Origin: CAVPLM01 sp964497095
Lineage (GTDB): Bacteria > Actinomycetota > Thermoleophilia > RBG-16-64-13
Reading direction: 5' to 3'
DNA: 12,733 nt
Assembly: GCA_964497095.1 (NCBI GenBank)
Contig: CAZCCL010000077.1
Span: forward strand, 1 to 12,733
The notes under the pieces were generated by a model. It was not told where the DNA came from. It saw only the letters and a program-made list of their open reading frames with translations, and did no database searches. Both the position numbers and the translations under genes were made by a program. Position 1 is the first letter of the stretch. Each line of letters opens with the position of its first letter. Below, one piece after another: positions 1 through 4,299 of the stretch.

Positions 1-230
1 CTGTCGCGTCTGTGGTGGTACTCGGGTGCGTGGTTGATGCAAGATCGAGGCTAGTCGGCTGGTGCGGGGGCGGCGGCTTCGGGTTGCCGCCGGCCACCGG
101 CTGAAAGGGAGGATGTCTCGAGCGTTACTCTTCGGGCGCTCCGGCTCGAACCCCATATGCCATACGCAGCCTGGGTCTTCGCGGACCGGCGGGGCCCCCA
201 TCCACCCCGGGTTATCGTTCGCGCTCGGTC
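1..230. other. Left-edge intergenic region, no confident gene
   Basis: I see no convincing gene here. Plus-strand frame 1 is open from the window edge to a TAG at 52-54 (18 codons, rich in Trp), so it could be the tail of a gene entering from the left, but nothing in it is recognisable. The rest is GC-rich sequence downstream of the minus-strand membrane-protein gene that stops at 231. The only structure of note is the hairpin at 71-92, listed separately. Confidence 0.4.
71..92. terminator. GC-rich hairpin, possible terminator
   Basis: CGGCGGC (71-77) pairs perfectly with GCCGCCG (86-92) around an 8-base loop. It lies 17 bases after the TAG of a possible plus-strand gene tail and about 140 bases beyond the stop of the minus-strand gene at 231. 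No T-run follows on either strand, so intrinsic termination is uncertain. Confidence 0.25.
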
Positions 231-674
231 CTACCGTCGCGGGACCAGCCGCCCCACAAGTATCGCCACCCCGATGGCGATCACCACTATGGGGCCGATG
301 ACCTCCCATCTGTCATACCAAAGGCCGAAGCCCACTCCGATCCAGATGGCTCCCCAGATGAAGGACCCGACCAAAGATCGCCGCCATCGCGGTATGGCCA
401 ACCTGAGCAAGGCCTCGGCGATGATGATCGCCCCACCGCCCCAGACAAAGATGGCCCAACCCTGCGCATCGTCAGCGATGACGTCCGTGTTCTGGAGGAG
501 TAGGGTCACGCCCAGCCAGATGACGATCAGCGCGAACGATACGAACCCCAAAGGGTTGCGTCGGTATTTCTCGTCCAAACCCTGGCCTTTCTCCTGACGC
601 TTTTCCTGCTCCTTCTCGTTCTGCTTCTCGTCCTGCTTCTCGCCGCGACGCTGGTCGTCCTGCTCTGGATCCAT
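231..674 (-). CDS. Four-TM membrane protein, LiaF-TM/DUF5668-like, with charged N-terminal repeat
   Basis: Predicted membrane protein of 147 residues. Residues 1-40 are hydrophilic and contain five tandem tetrapeptides starting with Glu-Lys (EK at 12, 16, 20, 24 and 28). Four hydrophobic helices follow at about 43-61, 72-92, 100-120 and 125-143, and the chain ends in a short basic tail. Paired TM helices with this Trp/Gly-rich pattern resemble the small LiaI/LiaF-type transmembrane domains (DUF5668) found in envelope-stress sensors and many uncharacterised small proteins. That resemblance is by eye. The start ATG at 674 was preferred over an upstream in-frame start because GGGAGG sits 6 bases before it and a good promoter lies about 57-84 bases upstream, inside the longer reading frame. 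No catalytic residues are apparent, and the function is unknown. Confidence 0.75.
   Translation of the reverse strand: MDPEQDDQRRGEKQDEKQNEKEQEKRQEKGQGLDEKYRRNPLGFVSFALIVIWLGVTLLLQNTDVIADDAQGWAIFVWGGGAIIIAEALLRLAIPRWRRSLVGSFIWGAIWIGVGFGLWYDRWEVIGPIVVIAIGVAILVGRLVPRR
582..641 (-). repeat. Coding repeat: five EKxx tetrapeptides
   Basis: Residues 12-31 of the membrane protein read as five four-residue units, EKQD, EKQN, EKEQ, EKRQ and EKGQ, encoded by degenerate 12-base units. The spacing places Glu and Lys for i/i+4 salt bridges, as in charged single alpha-helices. The repeat is cytoplasmic if the N-terminus is inside. Confidence 0.7.
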
Positions 675-730
675 AGTGGCCTCCCGCAAAACCGCGAACG
701 ATTCCAAGATCCCAGATTCCCACTCTTCCG

Positions 731-758
731 ATTCTACACGGGTTGGTAGCTTTGTAAA
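731..758 (-). promoter_or_regulatory. Sigma70-type promoter for the four-TM protein
   Basis: On the minus strand, TTTACA (753-758) is followed after 16 bases by TAGAAT (731-736), which is preceded by TG as in an extended -10. Each box matches 5 of 6 consensus positions. Transcription would start near 724, giving a leader of about 50 bases before the ATG at 674. Confidence 0.55.
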
Positions 759-821
759 TCGGCGGTCCAAACACGGGCGGGGGATGTCGAGTGGTCCCGA
801 GATTCCGAGCTACCGTGGAAC

Positions 822-841
822 CATCTGGAGGCATCTGGAGG
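822..841. repeat. Perfect 10-base tandem duplication
   Basis: CATCTGGAGG occurs twice back to back just downstream of the queE stop codon at 866. It lies in the gap between queE and the membrane-protein gene. No function is evident. Confidence 0.7.
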
Positions 842-865
842 ACCCTGAGCCGGCGGATTCCAGGT

Positions 866-1531
866 CTAGCGGATCCCCAAGAGCTTGTGGATCTGGAGCG
901 ACAAGCGCCACTCCGGGTGCTCCATGACCAGAGTGATGGCCCTACTGCGCGACTCCCGGTACCGGGCGGTTTCGGCACCGCGCGTCCCGGTCCCTGTGTC
1001 TTTCCCGGCCTCGGGCTGGAGGAACACGACCGCTTCGGGGCTCGCCGCCGCCAGCCGCTCGACGGTGGCCGCCTCCAGGTGGCGATCCACCACCAACTTG
1101 AGCTCGTCCACGCACCCGGCCCACTCAGGAGCGACCACGTAGTCCGGTGGCTTGGGACTGACGACCACCCAGTCAAAACGGCACTCCGTGCCGCGCGGCG
1201 GTCTCACGGTCCCATTGGTCTCCACATGGACCCGTACCCCTCGACTCCGTGCCCGGACCAGAAGCTCACCAATAGCATCAACTTGAAGTAGAGGTTCACC
1301 TCCTGTAAGACACAGACGCGGCAGGCGCACCCGGTGCACGACCTCCATGACCTCCAGTTCTTGCCCGCCTGCGCGATCCCAGCTCCCCGGTGTGTCGCAC
1401 CAGGCCACGCATCCAAGACCCAGCTCGGGAGCGTTACATCCGGCCAGGCGGACGAAGGTCATGGGGACGCCGGTCCAGTAACCCTCACCCTGTAGCGAGT
1501 CGAAGATCTCCAATACTCGCAGTGTGGTCAT
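866..1531 (-). CDS. queE: 7-carboxy-7-deazaguanine synthase QueE (radical SAM)
   Basis: QueE converts 6-carboxytetrahydropterin to 7-carboxy-7-deazaguanine (CDG) by a radical-SAM ring contraction that needs Mg2+. The 221-residue product has the family signatures: FDSLQGEG at 10-17, an AGCN...WCDTP cluster region at 30-48, LTGGEPLLQ near 74-82 (SAM binding), HVETNGT near 101-107 and VVSPKPP near 122-128. The cluster cysteines are C32, C41 and C45, spaced Cx8Cx3C instead of the usual Cx3Cx2C; see findings. It is the last gene of the queF-queC-queD-queE operon, 140 bases after queD. An in-frame stop lies just upstream of the repeats, which supports this ATG, although its Shine-Dalgarno is weak. 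The identification is firm despite the unusual cysteine spacing. Confidence 0.93.
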   Translation of the reverse strand: MTTLRVLEIFDSLQGEGYWTGVPMTFVRLAGCNAPELGLGCVAWCDTPGSWDRAGGQELEVMEVVHRVRLPRLCLTGGEPLLQVDAIGELLVRARSRGVRVHVETNGTVRPPRGTECRFDWVVVSPKPPDYVVAPEWAGCVDELKLVVDRHLEAATVERLAAASPEAVVFLQPEAGKDTGTGTRGAETARYRESRSRAITLVMEHPEWRLSLQIHKLLGIR

Positions 1532-1545
1532 CTCGGTGTCACAGC

Positions 1546-1619
1546 CATCGTGGTGGTCTAATCATCGCGGTGGTCTACTTGTCGTGGTGGTCTGGTCATC
1601 GTTGGTTGTCTCGTCATCG
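1546..1619. repeat. Degenerate 17-base tandem repeat between queD and queE
   Basis: Four imperfect copies with consensus CATCGTGGTGGTCTNNT start at 1546, 1563, 1580 and 1597, and a CATCG remnant follows at 1615-1619. The array fills much of the 140-base gap between two genes of an otherwise tight operon. On the transcribed strand it reads as AGACCACCACGATG units ending 12-15 bases before the queE ATG. The copies are adjacent without unique spacers, so it is not a CRISPR. Confidence 0.65.
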
Positions 1620-1671
1620 GAGAAGTCCGGCCATCTCGGTGAGCGGTCGAGGCCACCGGCCGCCCCCGCCG

Positions 1672-2034
1672 TCACGCGGTCACTTCGACGTAAGTGTTCG
1701 GCCCTTCTGCGAGCCGCACCCGCACCACCGGCAGCCCGGCGTCTTGGAGGAGGCCGAAGATCCAGGCGGCTACGGCCTCCACGGTAGGAACGAAATCGAA
1801 GAGGTCGTTGAGAAGCTGGTGATCGAGGGGCTCCAGGATCAGCTCGCCGACTCGCTGCCGGAGATCCGCGAAATCCATCACCATCCCTTTGGCAGGGCCG
1901 GACTCCTGCGGAATACCAGCCACAGTCACTTCCAAGCCGTAGGTGTGCCCGTGGAGGCGGCAGCATTTGCCTTCGTGCTCCGGTAGCCGGTGAGCAGCGG
2001 AGAAGTTCACGGCTACTGTGATCGTGGTCTTCAT
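1672..2034 (-). CDS. queD: 6-carboxytetrahydropterin synthase QueD
   Basis: QueD converts dihydroneopterin triphosphate (from FolE, not encoded here) to 6-carboxy-5,6,7,8-tetrahydropterin, the substrate of QueE. The 120-residue product is normal length for this PTPS-family enzyme. The zinc ligands are visible as His15 (FSAAHRL), His28 and His30 (LHGH). The catalytic Cys24 sits four residues before His28 in the Cx3HGH pattern. MVMDF near 51-55, LDHQLLND near 70-77, PTVEAVA near 83-89 and the late Glu in LAEGPNTYVEV complete the family pattern. It starts 17 bases after the queC stop. The only Shine-Dalgarno-like GAGGG is 14 bases upstream and overlaps the queC stop, so translation probably depends on coupling to queC. 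Confidence 0.95.
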   Translation of the reverse strand: MKTTITVAVNFSAAHRLPEHEGKCCRLHGHTYGLEVTVAGIPQESGPAKGMVMDFADLRQRVGELILEPLDHQLLNDLFDFVPTVEAVAAWIFGLLQDAGLPVVRVRLAEGPNTYVEVTA

Positions 2035-2051
2035 GACGATGCCAGGAACCC

Positions 2052-2825
2052 TCAGGCGCCGGACGAAGGGCCAGCTGAGGCGTCGCCGCCCACCCCGCCT
2101 GGGCTGGCTACCGCTTCTTCGCGGGCGCCGGCAGGCTCCTCATACGGGATGGGGTCGCGGGCGCCGGCGCTGCTGAAAGCGGCCAGCCGCGCCTGGCAGG
2201 TGTCGCAGACCCCGCAGGCCGGCCTACGACCCTGGTAGCAGGAGTGGGTCAGCTCGTAGGGAACGCCGTGATCCAGGCCCCAGCGGATGATCCCAGCCTT
2301 TGACCAGTGGATGAACGGCGCCTCCACCCGCAGTCCGTATTGAGTGCCGAGCCGCACTGCCGCGTCGGCGGCTGCTACGAACTCGGGCCGGCAATCGGGG
2401 TAGCCGGTATGGTCATCGTGGTGCACACCCAGCCACAGCACCCCCGGACCGAATGCATCCTGCAGGCTGGCCATATGGGCCAGGAAGAGCAGGTTCCGCG
2501 CCGGCACGTACGACGGAGCCACCCCGCTGATCGAGGCGAGGTCGCGTCCCTCGGGAAGGACGGCGTCGATATCGGTGAGCGCCGATCCATGGATGGCAGG
2601 CAGTTCGATCACGAAATGCTCCATGCCGAACGCCGCGGCCACATTGCGCGCTGCCTCCATCTCGACGGCGTGCTTCTGGCCGTAGAGAAAGGTGTAGGCC
2701 CTGATCGGTTCTCCACGATGCTGCTCCTTGATCCAGGCGGCGAGGGTGGTCGAGTCGAGGCCACCGCTCAAGAGTAGGCAGTGCGTCCGTGGGGCGGGCG
2801 CCGCCCCGGCCGCCCGCTCGTTCAT
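2052..2825 (-). CDS. queC: 7-cyano-7-deazaguanine synthase QueC
   Basis: QueC is an ATP-dependent ligase that converts CDG and ammonia to preQ0. The product is 257 residues. The PP-loop SGGLDSTT lies at 20-27, VPARNLLFLA at 107-116 and HHDDHTGYPDCRPEF at 135-149. The zinc site is formed by Cys196, Cys204, Cys207 and Cys210 (Cx7Cx2Cx2C). The chain is somewhat longer than usual: after about residue 222 there is a 35-residue Gly/Ala/Ser/Pro-rich tail that looks disordered and is probably dispensable. A short disordered stretch also precedes the first strand. Its ATG overlaps the queF stop by four bases (ATGA), indicating translational coupling. Confidence 0.96.
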   Translation of the reverse strand: MNERAAGAAPAPRTHCLLLSGGLDSTTLAAWIKEQHRGEPIRAYTFLYGQKHAVEMEAARNVAAAFGMEHFVIELPAIHGSALTDIDAVLPEGRDLASISGVAPSYVPARNLLFLAHMASLQDAFGPGVLWLGVHHDDHTGYPDCRPEFVAAADAAVRLGTQYGLRVEAPFIHWSKAGIIRWGLDHGVPYELTHSCYQGRRPACGVCDTCQARLAAFSSAGARDPIPYEEPAGAREEAVASPGGVGGDASAGPSSGA

Positions 2826-3232
2826 GCCCGCTCCCGCCGCCCGTGCTCGGCTCGCACCACGGTCTTGATGTTCCCGCGCACGTTGAAATCACCGGTGACC
2901 CGCATCCATCTGGGCTGGAGCAGCGACACCAGATCTTCCAGGATCCGATTGACGGCAGCCTCGTGGGAGATGTGACGGTCCCGGTAGCCGTTGATGTACA
3001 GCTTGAGGGATCTGAGTTCCACGATCCACTCGGCCGGTTGGTAGCGGATCTTGATCACGGCGAAATCGGGGTAGCCGGAACGAGGGCAGAGGCAGGTGAA
3101 CTCCGGTATGTCGAGCGAGACGAGATACGGCCGTTCGGGACTTGGATTGGGCCAGGGCTCAAGCTTGTTCTCGCGGATCGCGACGGTGCCATAGAGTCCG
3201 CCCTGCGCCTGCTTTTCGGAGTTTCCTTCCAT
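2822..3232 (-). CDS. queF: NADPH-dependent preQ0 reductase QueF (short, type I)
   Basis: QueF reduces the nitrile of preQ0 to the primary amine of preQ1, using two NADPH. The 136-residue product is typical of the unimodular QueF group. FTCLCPRSGYPDFA (45-58) carries the nucleophilic Cys49 and the acid Asp56. ELRSLKLY (72-79) is the NADPH-binding QueF motif, with Arg where B. subtilis has Lys at its third position. His90-Glu91 match the substrate-binding HE pair. It is related to GTP cyclohydrolase I, but these motifs are specific to QueF. It is first in the operon, and its presence shows that the pathway runs on to preQ1 and queuosine rather than stopping at preQ0. The ATG at 3232 lacks a Shine-Dalgarno but lies seven bases after a -10 box, so the message may be leaderless. 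Confidence 0.95.
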   Translation of the reverse strand: MEGNSEKQAQGGLYGTVAIRENKLEPWPNPSPERPYLVSLDIPEFTCLCPRSGYPDFAVIKIRYQPAEWIVELRSLKLYINGYRDRHISHEAAVNRILEDLVSLLQPRWMRVTGDFNVRGNIKTVVRAEHGRRERA

Positions 3233-3239
3233 GCAGTCA

Positions 3240-3245
3240 AGTATA
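3240..3245 (-). promoter_or_regulatory. -10 box of a probably leaderless queF promoter
   Basis: TATACT on the minus strand ends seven bases before the queF ATG, the distance expected when transcription starts at or next to the A of ATG. No Shine-Dalgarno precedes the ATG. No good -35 is visible at 16-18 bases. With no leader there is no room for a preQ1 riboswitch. Confidence 0.45.
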
Positions 3246-3251
3246 CCCTGC

Positions 3252-3260
3252 TGATATAGT
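3252..3260 (+). promoter_or_regulatory. Extended -10 promoter for the 3388 gene
   Basis: TGATATAGT combines the TGn extension with TATAGT (5 of 6 to consensus). Transcription would start near 3267, within the 11-base tandem repeat and upstream of the mini-ORFs. It lies back to back with the queF promoter, so the two divergent units share about 30 bases of control region. No clear -35 is visible. Confidence 0.45.
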
Positions 3261-3279
3261 GGCGACGGAGTGGCGACGG
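3258..3279. repeat. Perfect 11-base tandem repeat at the divergent promoter
   Basis: AGTGGCGACGG occurs twice in direct succession, one helical turn apart. It overlaps the end of the plus-strand -10 box and the predicted start point. This would suit a regulator binding to one DNA face, but that is inference. Confidence 0.6.
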
Positions 3280-3305
3280 CCCGGCCGGCTACAAGGGAGG
3301 GACGA

Positions 3306-3341
3306 ATGGAAGACCTCGCTATCAGGGAGATCCGGCGGTGA
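3306..3341 (+). CDS. Candidate leader peptide 1 (11 codons)
   Basis: A mini-ORF encoding MEDLAIREIRR. It has the best Shine-Dalgarno of this transcript: AAGGGAGG at 3293-3300, five bases before the ATG. Its TGA overlaps the GTG of the next mini-ORF by four bases (GTGA at 3338-3341). It lies downstream of the predicted promoter of the 3388 gene. The peptide resembles no known attenuator leader. The ribosome-binding site and the overlap are what support it, not conservation. Confidence 0.4.
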   Translation: MEDLAIREIRR

Positions 3342-3391
3342 CTGCGATGATCTGTCGCGTCTACAAACCCCCCGCGGGTGTCATCGTATGA
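3338..3391 (+). CDS. Candidate leader peptide 2 (17 codons, GTG start)
   Basis: A mini-ORF beginning GTG at 3338, or possibly ATG at 3347, encoding MTAMICRVYKPPAGVIV. AGGGAG inside the first mini-ORF (3324-3329) lies eight bases before the GTG. Its TGA overlaps the ATG of the 249-residue membrane protein by four bases (ATGA at 3388-3391). Together with the first mini-ORF it forms a chain of coupled starts. It could instead be a non-functional reading frame or a remnant of a longer gene. Confidence 0.35.
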   Translation: MTAMICRVYKPPAGVIV

Positions 3392-4137
3392 ACCGCAGCG
3401 ACCGCGTGTGGCTCGCGGTTCTCGCCGTCGGGCTGGTGATTGTTTCGGCCGCCCTCTACGCCATCCATTTCGCCATCTTTCGGGACGCTCACCACATCTT
3501 TCTCTACCTGGTAGGGGACCTGGCCTTCGTCCCCCTGGAAGTACTCATGGTCGGCCTGATCATCGAGCGGCTCATCTCCGTGCGGGAGAAACGCATCCTC
3601 GCCCACAAGCTGAATATGGTCATCGGCGCCTTCTTCAGCGAGTTGGGAACGCCCCTTTTGGGCGAACTCCTCCCCGCCATGTGCCAAGCACCCGAGATCA
3701 AGGAGAAGCTTCACGTGAGAGCGTCTTGGAAGAAGGAGGATTTCGTCCGGGCATCCACCTACGCTCGAAGCCTCAAGTGTGAGGTCGACTTGAGCCTCAT
3801 AGATCGGGATGCTCTCAAGGCTCACCTTCTAGGGCAGCGCCAGTTCGTGCTCCGGCTTCTGGAGAACCCCAATCTCATGGAGCACGAGCGCTTCACCAAC
3901 CTGTTGTGGGCGGTGCTTCACGTGGAGGAGGAGTTGGAAGCGCGGCAGTCGCTCGCGGACCTCTCCCCTGCGGACGAAGCTCACCTGGAGCTGGATATAC
4001 TCCGAGCCTACAACTTGCTCATGGCGGAGTGGTTGATCTATGTAGAGCACCTCAAGGCCGACTACCCTTATCTCTTCTCATTGGTGGTCCGCATGCACCC
4101 GTTCCAGGACAAGCCGGGCCCGGTGGTGGAGGCTTAG
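3388..4137 (+). CDS. Two-TM membrane protein with helical cytoplasmic domain, function unknown
   Basis: I do not recognise the family. The product is 249 residues. Hydrophobic helices at about 8-31 and 37-62 are joined by a short FRDAHH loop. They are followed by a basic VREKR stop-transfer stretch and then about 185 residues of amphipathic helix with many charged residues, most likely cytoplasmic. LNMVIGAFFSELGTPLLGELL (75-95) is a third, weaker hydrophobic segment and looks like the most distinctive motif. No catalytic motif is evident. The ATG at 3388 is the only usual start before the first TM helix. It has no convincing Shine-Dalgarno and overlaps the stop of a mini-ORF (ATGA), suggesting coupled translation. 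The gene is divergent from queF and convergent with the J-domain gene. Confidence 0.7.
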   Translation: MNRSDRVWLAVLAVGLVIVSAALYAIHFAIFRDAHHIFLYLVGDLAFVPLEVLMVGLIIERLISVREKRILAHKLNMVIGAFFSELGTPLLGELLPAMCQAPEIKEKLHVRASWKKEDFVRASTYARSLKCEVDLSLIDRDALKAHLLGQRQFVLRLLENPNLMEHERFTNLLWAVLHVEEELEARQSLADLSPADEAHLELDILRAYNLLMAEWLIYVEHLKADYPYLFSLVVRMHPFQDKPGPVVEA

Positions 4138-4139
4138 AG

Positions 4140-4296
4140 CTCGTTTCAGAATGACCTTTCGCCGACAGGGGGCGATTGGCACGCCAGAGGCAAGGACGCA
4201 AGAAGCGGGCGTAGCGGAGCTACGGACGCGATGAAAGGACGAAGCGTCCGGCCGCCAAGCGCGGCTTCGGTGGCCGAGATGTCATTCTGAAACGAG
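4140..4296. mobile_element. 157-base MITE-like element with perfect 16-base terminal inverted repeats
   Basis: CTCGTTTCAGAATGAC at 4140-4155 is the exact reverse complement of 4281-4296, and the similarity continues imperfectly for about 10 bases inwards. The interior contains three more hairpins: 4210-4224 (6 bp, 3-base loop), 4237-4249 (5 bp, 3-base loop) and 4249-4276 (12 bp with one bulge). It has no coding capacity. This is the structure of a non-autonomous miniature inverted-repeat element, but no clear target-site duplication is seen. It begins three bases after the stop of the plus-strand gene and ends three bases before the stop of the convergent minus-strand gene, so it could also end transcription from both sides. 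Confidence 0.6.
4249..4276. terminator. Strong hairpin inside the inverted-repeat element
   Basis: Bases 4249-4260 pair with 4264-4276 around a 3-base GCG loop: a 12-bp stem with one bulged C at 4268 and one G-U pair. It is the most stable simple hairpin in the gap between the two convergent genes. There is no T-run, so it may act as a bidirectional barrier or merely be part of the element's fold. Confidence 0.35.
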
Positions 4297-4299
4297 TCA

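Noticed and set aside
1..54. C-terminal tail of a plus-strand gene entering from the left
   Set aside because: Eighteen open codons are too few to judge, no motif is recognisable and another frame is open for longer; recorded only as a possibility in the edge region.
472..1176. A 234-codon minus-strand frame overlapping queE and the four-TM gene
   Set aside because: It overlaps both real genes in another frame, has an Arg/Ser/Gly-rich composition and no recognisable motif.
1546..1619. Possible CRISPR array
   Set aside because: The units are contiguous 17-base imperfect repeats with no unique spacers, and there are no cas genes nearby.
1390..1986. A 198-codon plus-strand frame across queD and queE
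   Set aside because: It is antisense to queD and to the 5' part of queE; its His/Arg-rich translation reflects the repeats and the complementary strand.
2822..3232. GTP cyclohydrolase I (FolE) or archaeal QueF-like amidinotransferase
   Set aside because: The Cys49/Asp56 pair, the ELRSLKLY NADPH motif and the HE pair identify preQ0 reductase; the zinc-binding pattern of FolE is absent.
3233..3300. preQ1 riboswitch upstream of queF
   Set aside because: The -10 box lies seven bases from the queF ATG, leaving no leader, and no preQ1-type stem with an A-rich tail was seen.
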